DNA from: Silene latifolia
Taxonomy: Eukaryota; Streptophyta; Magnoliopsida; Caryophyllales; Caryophyllaceae
DNA: 64,000 bases
Direction of reading: 5' to 3'
NCBI RefSeq assembly: GCF_048544455.1
Contig: NC_133536.1
Coordinates: forward strand, 195,737,325-195,801,324
Part shown: piece after piece, positions 10,436 through 21,468 of the stretch
Numbering within the stretch: the stretch's first letter is position 1
How the letters are laid out: each line of letters starts with the position of its first letter
The notes under the pieces: model-generated
The model's database searches: none
Told to the model about the DNA's origin: nothing
What the model saw: the letters and a program-made list of their open reading frames with translations, nothing else
Program-made: the position numbers and the translations under genes

Positions 10436-12663
10436 TAGCGTCTCCCCGATCGGCCGGACGGGGTTGGGAGAGTTTGAAGATGAGCTTTCAGTTGCTTGAA
10501 AGCTGTGCTCTGTTCCTCCCCCCAGTTGAAGTCTTTATTCCCCTTCAACACTTTGAAGAATGGGGTGCTCTTGTCGGCTGACCGAGAGATGAAACGGGCT
10601 AGGGCCGCCATTCTCCCGGTCAGCATCAAAACCTCTTTTCGATTCCGCGGCTCCGGCAGGTCCAGGATTGCTTGGACTTTCTCTGGATTGGCATCAATTC
10701 CCCTGGCGCTGACAAGCACGCCGAGGAACTTGCCGGCCTGGACACCGAAGTTGCATTTCTTTGGGTTCAGCTTCATCTTGTATTTCCTTAGTGAACAAAA
10801 TGTCTCGTGTAAATCGGCTAAGTGCTCGCTGTCAGACTTGCTTTTTACAATAGCATCGTCGACGTAAGCCTCAACGTTTCGCCCTTTTTTATTTTGGAAC
10901 ACTTTGTCCACCAGCCTTGTGTAAGTTGCGCCGGCGTTCTTCAAACCGAACGGCATCATTTTATACATGAATGTGCCGTCTCTGGTGATGAATGCGCACT
11001 TAGGCATGTCTTCCTCGGCCATGAATACTTGATGGTACCCTGAGAAGGCGTCCAGCAGGCTCAGCATAGTGTAGCCTGCCGTGGCGTCAATTAAACTATC
11101 TATTCGAGGCAAAGGATAACAATCTTTGGGGCATGCTTTATTAAGGTTGGTAAAATCTACACACATTCTCCATGCCCCAGATGATTTCCTCACCATTACA
11201 ACATTAGCTAACCACTCAGGATAGGTACAAGGCATGATAAAGCCCGCCGCTAGTAATTTATCTACCTCGGCTTTGATGGCCTCATCTTTCTCGGCTGACG
11301 AGTTCCTCATCCTCTGCTTGACAGGGCGAGCGGTGGAGAGGACGTTTAGCTTGTGAACGATCACCTCCCGGCTCACCCCTGGCATCTCGGCCGCTGAGTA
11401 GGCGAAGACATCTTTATTCCTCCTCAGCAGGTCTAGGAGGTCGGCTCTGAACTTTGGCTCCAGGTTGACACCGACAGTTACGGTGCGGCCTGGGTCAATC
11501 TCTACTTCTTCGGTCTCGGCTCCCTCGACCATGCCGACGGTGCTATCCATGACGTCGCCCTCTTGTTGTAAGGATGGGCTCTTGCCCTTCTCGGACTTCT
11601 TCGCCACTTTGAAGGATTTCATGTTGCACCCTCTGGCAGATATCTGGACATTGACCACTTCGTCCTTTTCGTCCTTTGAGACGAGCTTATGCGCTTCCCC
11701 CCGGTCCGAGACATACATCAGTGTCAGGGCCCGGATGGACATTACCGCGTCGGCCTCGCTCAGAGTGACTCGGCCTATGAGAACGTTGTAGGCAGACAAG
11801 CCGTCAATGACCACGAACTCAGACAGAACATTCTTAGCCGCATTTCCCTCGCCGAACATCACCGGCAGCTTGATTGACCCCAGGGGCACCAAGCCGGCCC
11901 CAGAAAAACTGTACAGCGGGTTAGCGCAGGGGCTTAAGTCTTCAATCTTCAGGCCGAGATTGAGGAAGCATTCCCTGTACATGATGTTTGTATAGGCACC
12001 TGTATCAATCAGGCACCTTTTGACGAGGTGGTTGGATATGTCCAAGTGGACTACAAGTGGGTCGTTGTGAGGGGCGATGACTCCCTCGTAGTCCTTCTTC
12101 CCAATAGTCATATCGGGGATGCTGGAAGCTGGGGTTGCTGTTTTGGGCACAAAGTTGATGGCCTGATATAGTTCATTCAGGTGCCGTTTGTGCCCATGAG
12201 CGGACCCACCGTTCTCGTTGCCCCCGATGACAACATGGATTACTCCAATCCGTTCAAAGACGGATTTCTTATTTGACCCGCCGGTATCAGCTTTTTGACC
12301 TCCGGCAACATATTTGCCGAGGCTCCCCTTCCGGATCAGCTCTTCAATGGCATTCTTCAGATGCCGGCAGTCGTTAGTTAAGTGACCGGTATGGCCGTGG
12401 TACTCACAGTACTGGCTCGTGTCACCGTCCCCCTTCGGCCTGGGGGGCCTTTCCCACTTCTGACCCTCCTTTGTGCTCAGGGAGAATACCTCGGCGGCAG
12501 ATACGACCAGGGGGGTGTGACCATTGAACCGCTTTTGGTAGTATGGTCCCGAACTCCCCCCGGCGCCCGCCGAGTTCTGTTTCCTGGCGGACTTGTCAGA
12601 CCGCGACCTATTATTGTCACGGCGTCCTTCATCCGGGTTGTCCTCCCGGTGGCTCTTCTTCTC
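10423..12663 (-). CDS. Gag zinc knuckle, protease and reverse transcriptase of the Tat element
   Basis: The frame is open for about 747 codons, from just after the gag-end TAA (12664-12666) to 10423. The first part is the gag C-terminus with a zinc-knuckle-like Cys-X3-His...Gly-His...Asp-Cys around 12350-12400. The protease follows with Leu-Ile-Asp-Thr-Gly-Ala-Tyr-Thr-Asn near 11990. The RT follows with Ala-Tyr-Val-Asp-Asp-Ala-Ile-Val-Lys (catalytic Asp-Asp near 10860), plus Pro-Phe-Gly-Leu-Lys-Asn-Ala and Phe-Leu-Gly. The RT active site is intact. The frame runs out in Arg/Tyr-rich nonsense near 10423-10460 where a frameshift leads on to RNase H. It is in the same frame as upstream gag, so the TAA at 12664 is a simple nonsense change. 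Confidence 0.88.
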   Translation of the reverse strand, partial: EKKSHREDNPDEGRRDNNRSRSDKSARKQNSAGAGGSSGPYYQKRFNGHTPLVVSAAEVFSLSTKEGQKWERPPRPKGDGDTSQYCEYHGHTGHLTNDCRHLKNAIEELIRKGSLGKYVAGGQKADTGGSNKKSVFERIGVIHVVIGGNENGGSAHGHKRHLNELYQAINFVPKTATPASSIPDMTIGKKDYEGVIAPHNDPLVVHLDISNHLVKRCLIDTGAYTNIMYRECFLNLGLKIEDLSPCANPLYSFSGAGLVPLGSIKLPVMFGEGNAAKNVLSEFVVIDGLSAYNVLIGRVTLSEADAVMSIRALTLMYVSDRGEAHKLVSKDEKDEVVNVQISARGCNMKSFKVAKKSEKGKSPSLQQEGDVMDSTVGMVEGAETEEVEIDPGRTVTVGVNLEPKFRADLLDLLRRNKDVFAYSAAEMPGVSREVIVHKLNVLSTARPVKQRMRNSSAEKDEAIKAEVDKLLAAGFIMPCTYPEWLANVVMVRKSSGAWRMCVDFTNLNKACPKDCYPLPRIDSLIDATAGYTMLSLLDAFSGYHQVFMAEEDMPKCAFITRDGTFMYKMMPFGLKNAGATYTRLVDKVFQNKKGRNVEAYVDDAIVKSKSDSEHLADLHETFCSLRKYKMKLNPKKCNFGVQAGKFLGVLVSARGIDANPEKVQAILDLPEPRNRKEVLMLTGRMAALARFISRSADKSTPFFKVLKGNKDFNWGEEQSTAFKQLKAHLQTLPTPSGRSGRRYIYT

Positions 12664-14081
12664 TTAGTGCCCAGCCTCGCTGTGGCCTACCCAGGTCTTA
12701 TGATAGTCCTTCACCTTTATGGCTTGGTTGGCCATCTTCCTGGCGGAGTCTAGGCCCAGGCCTCCGCTCTTGATGAGCTCGTTCTTTAAGTCCCCTCTGG
12801 AGAGGCCTTTCATCAGTGCGAAAGCCGCTAGTTCGCTGTTCAGCTCACGAATCTGCTGAACCTTGGCGTCAAACCTCTTCACATAACTTCGGAGAGACTC
12901 GCCTCCCGCCTGTCTGATAGTCAGGAGATCCGATGTCTCGACGGCCCTCCTCTTATTGCAGGAATACTGGGCCAAAAATATATCTCTCAGGTCGGCATAA
13001 CAGTAGACCGACCCGTCGGGTAGCCCCTTGTACCAACTTTGTGCCATCCCATGCAGAGTCGTTGGGAAGACTCGGCACCAAACCTCATCAAGTTGCTCCC
13101 ACACCGACATGTAAGACTCGAAAGCCTCGGCATGGTCGGTTGGGTCGCTCTCTCCTTTGTATGATATGGGCGGCAACTTTAGCTTAGTTGGCACCGGGAC
13201 ATCTAGGACATAGGCATTGAGGGGCTGTCTGACCACGTGTCGAACAAAATATATCTCTCAGGTCGGCATAACAGTAGACCGACCCGTCGGGTAGCCCCTT
13301 GTACCAACTTTGTGCCATCCCATGCAGAGTCGTTGGGAAGACTCGGCACCAAACCTCATCAGGTTGCTCCCACACCTACATGTAAGACTCGAAAGCCTCG
13401 GCATGGTCGGTTGGGTCGCTCTCTCCTTTGTATGATATGGGTGGCAACTTTAGCTTAGTTCGCACCGGGACATCTAGGACATAGGCATTGAGGGGCTGTC
13501 TGACCACGTGTCGAACGACACGCGGCGATCGGCTCCTCGCATACCTAGTCCGGCTCCTCTCCCCGTGGCGGGAAGGGCTTCTTCTCCGACTCTGGTGAGT
13601 CGGGCTTCTTCTCCGACTGGTGAGTCGGACTTCTTTCACTCCTCTGGGGCATGCCTCGTTGGTGCCGCGGCGACGCCGTCCTCCCGCGGGTGCGGGAAGG
13701 ACTCAGGTCTACCACTAGCACTCTGGGCTCCCCCGGCGTCTTGACAGGGTCAGCTTCTTCCAGTGCTCCGTTCAAGTTTCTCGGAGTCACATTTTGGGCT
13801 CTGGCCTCCTATACGGGTGCCACCGCTCTTGTCGGTGTGACAGTGTGAGTCGGCGTGCTACCAATTAGGTCCAGGAGTAGCTTCAGTTTAGCTGCATCAA
13901 CCACATGTCCCATGATGGTGACTTGGTCGGTGGGCAGCAGTGTATCTCGTATTATTGGCATCCCGTACTCCGGCTGAGTTACTCGGCCGGCGGGGGACTG
14001 GCCGATCCCCGAATTAGAGACTGTATCATCTTGGCAGAATTCGGTTTCGTCAGTCACGAATACTTCTTGTTGTTTTGACAT
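12664..14081 (-). pseudogene. Gag of the Tat element, broken by tandem duplication and stops
   Basis: Gag begins at ATG 14081, about 75 bp after the PBS (N-terminus Met-Ser-Lys-Gln-Gln-Glu-Val-Phe). An Arg/Ser/Pro-rich region follows (13545-13790), then the retrotransposon gag domain with Trp-Tyr-Lys-Gly-Leu-Pro and a helix-rich end at 12664-13236. A 271-bp tandem duplication (271 is not a multiple of three) repeats the middle of the gag domain and shifts frame. The inner copy also has a Ser-to-stop change near 13376. Other frame breaks lie near 13800. The protein cannot be made as one piece from this copy. Confidence 0.8.
12976..13517 (-). repeat. 271-bp direct tandem duplication inside gag
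   Basis: The two units start near 12976 and 13247. The shared landmarks TATCTCTCAG (12981 and 13252) and GGGGCTGTCT (13221 and 13492) both give a 271-bp period. The units differ at only a handful of bases, so the duplication is recent compared with most events in the window. Confidence 0.92.
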
Positions 14082-14154
14082 CTTCTTAGCTTTTTGGGTG
14101 GGTTTTTGTTTTTTTTTTTTTTTGGGAATGAATGTGACTAGCTTCTAGTATCTC

Positions 14155-14173
14155 TCCCCACAGACGGCGCCAA
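14155..14173 (-). promoter_or_regulatory. Primer-binding site of the Tat element
   Basis: The minus strand reads TTGGCGCCGTCTGTGGGGA directly after the 5' LTR. This is the usual start for Tat-lineage elements. The first nine bases after the T would fit a tRNA-Asp 3' end; the rest fits less well. Confidence 0.7.
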
Positions 14174-14174
14174 T

Positions 14175-14766
14175 TATTCCGGGTGTAATTCCAGAGCAGT
14201 TTCTTGTTACCACCCGTGCTTGTAGAATTACGTCTTTGATTGAATCCTCCTTTCGGTCTCCTGAAACAATGAACAAACTGAGGGCTCGGCTTTGCACCGA
14301 GCGAACTCACTCCGACGGTCAAGTCAGTAAACTTAAAGAGATAAGTTGTTGTTACTTGGCGAAGTATATTTTGTAGAGAGATAAGGAAGATATTACCAGA
14401 TGAATAGTGATTCTTAGGTTAAATTGTGGATCCTTTCCTCAATGAGGGTTGAGGAGTATTTATAGACTTTCACCTTTTGTCACGTAGTGGCCAAGTGGCC
14501 AAGTGGCTAGCAGGTGGAAAGACGGATCTACCCTCGGCCGAGGGACCCATGGCAGGCCGGCGGGCCCTGTTGTCTCGCCGCTGAGGGGTCTTGGATATGA
14601 GTTCGCGGATGTGTGCCCCGGCTGGCTAGTTGTCCCAGCCGAGACCCAAGAGAAAGGCCGGCGGCCTGCGTCGGTTAGGCTGTCTAAGTCGTTGACTTGC
14701 TTGTGGATATCTTTGACCTTGCTCAATATGTTGACTCGGTCAGCGGGTGCAGAATATGTCCCATCA
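14175..14766 (-). repeat. 5' LTR of the Tat element
   Basis: 592 bp, homologous to 3585-4180. It starts, in element orientation, at 14766 with TGATGGGAC and ends at 14175 as CCGGAATA instead of CCGGAACA. The minus-strand TATA box lies at about 14458-14467. The perfect palindrome CCCTCGGCCGAGGG is at about 14531-14544. Confidence 0.9.
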
Positions 14767-14771
14767 AAAAG

Positions 14772-16038
14772 ATTATGCCAGTTTAGTATATGCATATAGA
14801 TTGTTGTTTTGCTTACTGTTGTTCCCTATAATTTTGACTTGTAGGTGAGACTAGAGTATAATATGGAAGAGAGTTGCACATGTGGTCTATGTTGTAATAG
14901 TTACAATGATACCTTGTTGAATAAACATAGTTGTGGTAGGTGGGTGGAATACTTTCGATCTTATGTTAGTTGAGACTTTTGTCGACATAGTTGTGGCAAG
15001 TAATTAGCGGAACATGTGGGTACTGAGCTGGAAGTTGCAGTGGTTCATAATCTTTTATCAGAGCAGTAAGTATGAAGTGTTTGAGAATTAGTATCATGTT
15101 AAGTTATAGACGCGTTTTATGACAATAAAAAGGGGATTTTGTGGATCAAGTGGGTGTGTAACAATTTTGGGTCGTGAGTTAGACGGTGGGGATAGGTACA
15201 CGAATATAAGAGAATGTGGTTGTGCGGTAATGTGGGAGAGTTGTGGTAGTGGTTATATTAAGGATTTTGTGATATATGTTAGGTGGTGTGCGGAATGATT
15301 AGGAAGATGGAATTAGAGAGGGAGAAAGCCTTGGAACTCGGAATAGTTATCGGTCTTAACATTATAGTCGATTATCAGTGACATGAGATGGTGATAAGGG
15401 GAAGGAGTAGCTAAGGATCTAGGACTAGTTGAGTTACGAGGACGTAACATTTATCTTAAGAGGAGTAGGATGCGACAAAGAGAGTTTGATGGTTATGCAT
15501 ACTGTGGTATATTTGGATGTGTTGAGTCTTGATGTGAAATAAAGAATGGACTTGTGGTTGATATTATGAAAGGTAAACATTATGCTTGTAGTAGTATGTA
15601 TTTTATGTGTATGGTTATGAGTTAAGGTTGTAGGTAAGTATGGTTACAATAGTGTTGACAGTTTTGGATGGTGACGTTTATGAGTAAGAAAAAATTTCGA
15701 GGATGAAGTTCATTTTAAAGGTGGTAGAATGTAACAACTCGCTTGGTAGGCGGTGGTGATATTGGATTTTCTAGTGAGAGGTATGAAAGAAAGACAAAGT
15801 TAGCGGTGCTTGTGTTGTTGGTATTCAATAGAGTTATAGAGTTAGGTGGGCTACTCTATGGTTGATGCTATGTTGTGAGTTGTGTTTTTAGGTAGCCGTT
15901 AGGCATTGGTGGGTGAGTTAGAGTCAAGGATGAAGGATGAGAGTTGTGTGTTGACGGTTGATGGAGTGGTATGTGTGCTTGCCATGTAGGTATGGGTGTG
16001 AACTTCGGGGACGAAGTTCATTTTTAAGGAAGGAAGAC
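14772..16038 (+). other. LARD internal region, second part, with ghost and true 3' ends
   Basis: Non-coding. It contains an older end-like module at about 15694-15740 (hairpin remnant, purine run, then TGTAACAACTC resembling an LTR start). The real end follows: the perfect hairpin GAACTTCGGGGACGAAGTTC at 16000-16019 and the polypurine tract AAGGAAGGAAGAC at 16026-16038, immediately before the 3' LTR. Confidence 0.75.
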
Positions 16039-16901
16039 TGTTATACCACGGTTTTCTGAGTTTAGTTTACTCAGACGAATAGAGGGAAGTCAGCCGAGTA
16101 GTGTGTCGTGTGTTTACGTTCAGGTTACTGCCTAGGAACACTCGGCCGAGTAGTGTAATACTCGGCCGAGTAGAGCGTACTCGGCCGAGTACCCCAGGTA
16201 CTCGACCGAGTAATAACGGGTCTGACGGGTTATTTTCGCGGTTTTGATTAGAATAATTAGAGAAGTATAAATAGCGTGTTTAGCAGTTTCTAATAAGTTT
16301 CTAAATCATTATTTTACAAACCTAACGACGCTCTAAACTTCTCTAATCATCTTCATCATTTTCCAAGCCAAGTTTGATCTATTGTGAGCCTTTGGATCTT
16401 GTTTTTCGTGTCGTCTGTTTTAGTGAAGGTGTCATGGATAGTTGTTATTGACTGCTTGTGTGTGCTTGGATTATAAATAGTAGGGTTTCCCTACTCAGTT
16501 GAATGTTTAATTGATTTAAGCGATGTTGATTGTTGTATTGGCATGATTGCTTTTGTTGTTGGAATTGTCTTTCTTGTAAGTTTTGATTGGTTGTTGTTTG
16601 TCTATGGTTCTCGAGGTGCGTCCTCGGCTGAGTGGAGTCATCATTCGGGAATGGCTTTACGCCCTTGATTCGACCCTTGTGATTCCCGTCACAAAGAGGG
16701 ATGTGCACATTAATGGACATGGGTTATTGCTCGTTGCGATGAGGGGGCTTAGGTGGGCAAGGCTGCGATCCCCCACTGGCAGTGAGGATTACCTGTTGCG
16801 ATGGGTAATCTGGCAGGGATACACGCTTAGGTACGTAGTCGGTTACTGGTTGTTGATGGAGTTTGAAGGAATATGTGTGGATTGACTTGGATGTTATTTA
16901 C
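16039..16901 (+). repeat. 3' LTR of the outermost LARD, first piece
   Basis: Starts TGTTATACCACGG and runs to the Tekay insertion; the last five bases, TTTAC, are the TSD. It carries the U3 palindrome array (16141-16210) and TATAAATA at 16266-16273. It continues at 34999-35106 and 44618-44894. Confidence 0.88.
16141..16210 (+). repeat. U3 palindrome array, GGCC-core version
   Basis: CTCGGCCGAG occurs at 16141, 16161 and 16180, and CTCGACCGAG at 16201. The spacings are 20, 19 and 21 bp. Most units extend to ACTCGGCCGAGT. The last unit ends 55 bp before the TATA box at 16266. Confidence 0.9.
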
Positions 16902-18294
16902 TGTGACACCCCCATACTCCAAGTGCCTTACCAGGACCACTCAGGTATAAAGCTGCCACCATCTCGGTTTCCCGAGGCAATGATAATCAAAAGACAATAA
17001 AGAAACAACGTTTAAATAGTATAAAGTTTAAGTGAGTAAATACAATCCAAAACCAACTGCCAAAAATACGGTTTACATGATCTCAAAACAACCGTCTAAG
17101 AACTATCAAAACTACAGCGGAAGACTCTATCATCTGGTGGCGACCCATCCTAGCTATCCCATGTATCTCGACTCATATCTGCTCAACAACTGCTCACCAT
17201 CCCCGAATGAATCACCACAGTTTTTAAAACAATTAAACGGGGTCAGTACTAATCACACAATTTAAATAACTCAACAAACAACACACAACACAGCTCAATC
17301 GTCACAGATACACCCCGAACTCCATCACCAACTCCACAATACTAACTACACACTAAAGTGTGTAGCCCTGCCAGAGCACCCATCGCAACAGGTTACTCCT
17401 CGCCGCCAGTGGGGGACCGCAGCCGTTCCCACCTATGCCCCGCTCATCTCCGTCGAGCGATAAACCCAAATTCATTAATGTGCACATCCCTTCTGTGGCG
17501 GGTTCCACAGAAGGCGAATCATGGGCGTGAAGCCACTCCCGCAAGTGACTCCACTCAGCCAGGGACACGCCCCGAAGAACACAGACAGATACAATCAATC
17601 ACAACTACTAATCAGCAATCAAACCCAACAACTGTCACAATACTCGTACGATAAAACTCAACAATCACAAAGCACAACCAACACATTATGAGACTAATAC
17701 TGAGTAGGGAAACCCTACCTGGAATGCAGTACAATCAAACGATCTCAACAGCTGTTATCAGAAAGCCTCCTCTACGAATCCTTCTTCTAACATATGATCA
17801 CATAATTACTAACAGTCATAAAACAAACAAAAACCCCCCAATCCCCCAAATTAGGGTTTAAACAAACTTAATAAAATACCATAAAATCGGTACTTAGATC
17901 TTACCCTCGACGCAAGGATCACAAGAATGTAAAGGATGATGAATTTCTACCTCTCAAGCTCCGGGATTTGTCAATAATGCGAAAGATGCGAAGAACGTAG
18001 TTTTAAATCTCTTTTGAAGTGATTAGGTTTAATAAAAGTGTTTAATGATGATGACGGAAAGTTATATCTATTCGCATTATTAACAAAACCCGACAAAACA
18101 CTACCCGTAAACCGAGCCACTCGATCGAGTGCCCAACATACTCGATCGAGTTCCCCTTACTCGATCGAGTACCAAGGCTACTCGATCGAGTACCCTACAG
18201 ACAGAAACTGTTTTAAAAACCAAAACACCCTTACTCGACAGAGTAAGGCCCACAAGATAGAGTACCCAGAGACTCATAAAACCGTAGTATTAGA
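16902..18294 (-). repeat. 3' LTR of the Tekay-like element
   Basis: 1393 bp. Four CTCGATCGAG palindromes at 18120, 18141, 18160 and 18181 (spacings 21, 19, 21), against three in the other LTR. The inner boundary reads GTATTAGA, where the other copy has GTATTACA. Confidence 0.9.
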
Positions 18295-18312
18295 GTCTTC
18301 CCTACTTAAAAA

Positions 18313-18332
18313 GAACTTCGTTCCCGAAGTTC
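18313..18332 (-). promoter_or_regulatory. 3' hairpin beside the polypurine tract (Tekay)
   Basis: The minus strand reads GAACTTCGGGAACGAAGTTC, an 8-bp perfect stem with a four-base loop. The purine-rich stretch CTTTTTAAGTAGGGAAGAC follows, up to the LTR (18295-18313). The same module precedes the LTR in both LARDs. Confidence 0.75.
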
Positions 18333-18517
18333 AAACCACAACAAAGAAAAGACATACTATAACACTCCCGACACAACAAACAACATAAAACTCAACATAA
18401 AAACATGCTACCAACCGACTCAACCCGACTCAAACCACTACAAAACATACCGACACAACACAAAAAGGGTGTAAAAACTCTTTGCGATCATCTCCTACCC
18501 CTCTAAAAGAAACAAGG

Positions 18518-21463
18518 TTACGTCCCCGTAACCATACATACCTGATCAAAAAGGAAAGGGTAACGCTCTCTCATGGCCTCCTCTGCCTCTCATGTAGCTT
18601 CCTCTACCTCATGATTAGACCAAAGGATCTTAAGCAAAACTGTCTCACCACTCCTAGTCTTCCTAACCTTCCGGTCAAGAATCTACTTAGGTACCTCAAG
18701 ATAAGACAAGGACTCATCTAGATCTATGCTCTCTGCCTCTAACACATGTAACGGGTCACTCACATACTTCCGCAGCTGAGATACATGAAACACATTATGC
18801 ACTCTCTCCAAAGCAGCCGGTAAAGCCAAACGATAAGCAACCTCTCCAACCCGGTCTAAGATCTCATAAGGCCCTATGAACTTCTGACTCAACTTGCCTA
18901 TCTTCCCGAATCTCATAACCCCACGCATAGGAGACACTTTCAGAAGAACCTTGTCCCCAACCTGAAACTCTATATCCCGGCGATGTAGATCTGCATAACT
19001 CTTTTGTCTATCCTGTGCCGCTCTCATCCTTTCCCTGATCATCTTAATCTGCTCAACCATCTCACGTACCATCTTTGGTTCTAGAACCACTGCCTCATCA
19101 CTGTTGTCTCAACAAATTGAACTCCAACATCTCCTCCCATATAAAGCCTCGAAAGGTGCCATACCAATACTGGTGTGATAGCTGTTGTTGTAAGAAAACC
19201 AGCTACCATCAAAATCCATCACACAAGCTCGTAACATATCCTCAAGAGTCTTGATTGTTCTCTCAGTCTGACTGTCTGTCGCAGGATGAAATGTTGTACT
19301 CATCTTCAAAGTTGTTCCCAAAGATTCGTGCAACTCTTTCCAAAACCTTGAGATAAATCTCGTATCTCTGTCAGATACTATGTCCTTAGGCACTCCATGC
19401 AATCTCAACACATGCTTCCGATAAGCCAAAGCTAATTGTGCCTTGGTCCATGTATCTTTCATTGGCACAAAATGAGCTGACTTGGTTAGTCGATCCACTA
19501 TTACCCATATCATGTTGTTACCCTGTTGACTCTTTGGCAAACCCACGATAAAATCCATAGAAATGGATTCCCACTTCCACTCAGGTACCTCTAAAGACTG
19601 AATCTTACCTTGTGGTCGTCGATGTTCCCCTTTAACTCTTTGGCATGTCAAACAACGGGCCACAAACTCAGCTGTCTCTTTATTCATCCCAGGCCACCAG
19701 AACGTGTTCTTTAAATCCTTGTATAGCTTGTCACCACCTGGATGCACTGACTATGGTGTACAATGTGCCTCTGTCATGATTATCTTTTTCAGCTCCTCAT
19801 CATTAGGGACACACCACCTCCCATCAAACCTCAAACTACCATCTGAATGAATAGAGAATCTAGACACTGTCCCTTTCTCTACTCCAGCTCTCCACTCCAC
19901 CATCTTAGGATCTAAAGCCTGTTTATCTCGAATATCATCATAAAGATCAGGCTGCATTGTCAAATCTCCCATGTCATCTCCTCTCTGCATCATATGTATC
20001 CCAAACTTCCCCACCTTGTCTCTCAACCTCATCAAAGATAAAGCTGTACACAAAGAATGTACACTCTTCCTGCTCAAAGCATCAGCAACAACATTGGCTT
20101 TCCCTTCATGGTAGATAATATCCATGTCATAATCGCCAATCAACTCCATCCACCTCCTCTCTCTCATGTTCAACTCCTTTTGAGTGAAGATGTACTTGAG
20201 ACTCTTGTGATCAGAAAATACCTTAAAGGTCGCCCCATAAAGGTAATGTCTCCAAATCTTGAGAGAAAACACCACTGCACCCAACTCTAGATCATGTGTA
20301 GGATAATTCTCCTAATAAGGCTTCAATTGCCTAGAAGCATAAGCGATCACTTTACCGTTCTGCATCAACACACATCCTAACACATTCTTTAAGGCATCTG
20401 TATAAACCTCAAAGTTCTCACTCCCTTCAAGCAATGTTAAGATAGGAGCTGTGGTCAAACGCTCCTTTAATGTTTGGAACGCCGTCTCACAACTCTCATC
20501 CCAACGAAACCTGTTCTCTTTCCTCATCAATGCTGTCATAGGTCTAGCAATCTTGGAGAAATCCTTCACGAACCGTCTGTAATATCCAGCTAAACCCAAG
20601 AAACTCCTGATCTCAGCAACATTCTTTGGTGCTTCCCACTTGATCACTGCCTCAATCTTTGCCGGATCCACAGTTACCCCATCTTTAGAGATCACATGCC
20701 CCGGAAAAGCAACTTTCTCTAACCAGAACTCACACTTGGACAACTTAGCATATAACTCGTGCTCCCTCAAGGTCTGCAACACAATCCTCAGATGCTCCTC
20801 ATGTTCCTCCTTAGTCTTGGAATAGACTAGGATGTCAGCAATAAAAACCACCACAAACTTGTCCAGAAACTGACTGAAAACACTGTTCATCAAGTCCATA
20901 AACACAGCCGGTGCATTAGATAATCCAAAAGGCATCACCACATATTCATAATGGCCATACCTCGACGTGAAAGCTGTCTTTGGTATGTCCACCTCCCTAA
21001 TCTTCACCTGATGGTACCCCGACCTCAAATCAATCTTGGAAAAGACCGATGCACCACTCAACTGATCAAACAGGTCAACTATCCTTGGCAAAGGATACTT
21101 GTTCTTCATTCACTCGGTTGAGCTCCCTGTAATCTATGCACAACCTCAAGCTCCCATCTTTCTTCTTCACAAAAAGAACTGGTGCTCCCCACGCCGATAC
21201 ACTAGGTCTAATGTATCCCTTTTCTATCAGATCATCTAGCTGTTTCCTGAGCTCCTCCAACTCCTTAGGACCCATCCGGTACGGTGCCTTAGAGATTGGC
21301 CCCGTCCCCGGTTTCAGCTCAACCGTGAAATCTATCTCCCTCATCGGCGGCAACCCCGGAATCTCCTCTGGAAAAACATCTGAAAACTCACCCACCACTG
21401 GTATCTGATCAACTGTCGGACTCTCTATTCGGTCATCTCTCACATGACACAAGATCAACGGGC
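18518..21463 (-). pseudogene. Tekay-like pol: protease end, RT, RNase H, integrase, chromodomain (dead)
   Basis: Reading from 21463 down: the pol N-terminal region ([11 protein letters not shown]), then RT with a frameshift near 21105, then the RT catalytic box read as Phe-Ile-Ala-Asp-Ile-Leu. The first catalytic Asp is therefore replaced by Ala (about 20840). RNase H follows after a GAG-to-TAG stop at about 20312. Integrase (His-Pro-Gly-Gly-Asp; Asp in Ser-Met-Asp-Phe-Ile; Asp in Ser-Asp-Arg-Asp-Thr-Arg-Phe; Glu in Gln-Thr-Glu-Arg) comes after a Tyr-to-TAG stop at about 19751. A Trp-to-TGA stop is at about 19109. The chromodomain-like end (Glu-Val-Glu-Glu-Ala-Thr...Glu-Arg-Tyr-Pro-Phe-Leu-Phe) has two more stops and terminates at 18518. 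Confidence 0.9.
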
Positions 21464-21468
21464 ACCCC

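Larger units (their letters stand above)
3585..14766 (-). mobile_element. Tat/Retand-like Ty3-Gypsy retrotransposon with antisense gene
   Basis: The element is 11.2 kb on the minus strand, with LTRs at 14175-14766 (5') and 3585-4180 (3') and TSD AAAAG (3580-3584 and 14767-14771). In element order it has a PBS starting TTGGCGCCG, a gag broken by a tandem duplication, protease-RT, RNase H, a second (archaeal-type) RNase H, integrase, then a long 3' region carrying a gene on the opposite strand. The additional RNase H and the antisense ORF after integrase are hallmarks of the Tat lineage (Retand, RIRE2, Grande). The LTRs are about 97% identical by eye, so it is fairly young. Pol is broken by few lesions: one stop between gag and pol, one frameshift in RNase H and one before integrase. 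Confidence 0.92.

Noticed and set aside
17032-17265. Small plus-strand protein inside the Tekay LTRs (also 33754-33987)
   Set aside because: It is present in both LTRs only because LTRs are copies, reads antisense to the element, and resembles no known protein.
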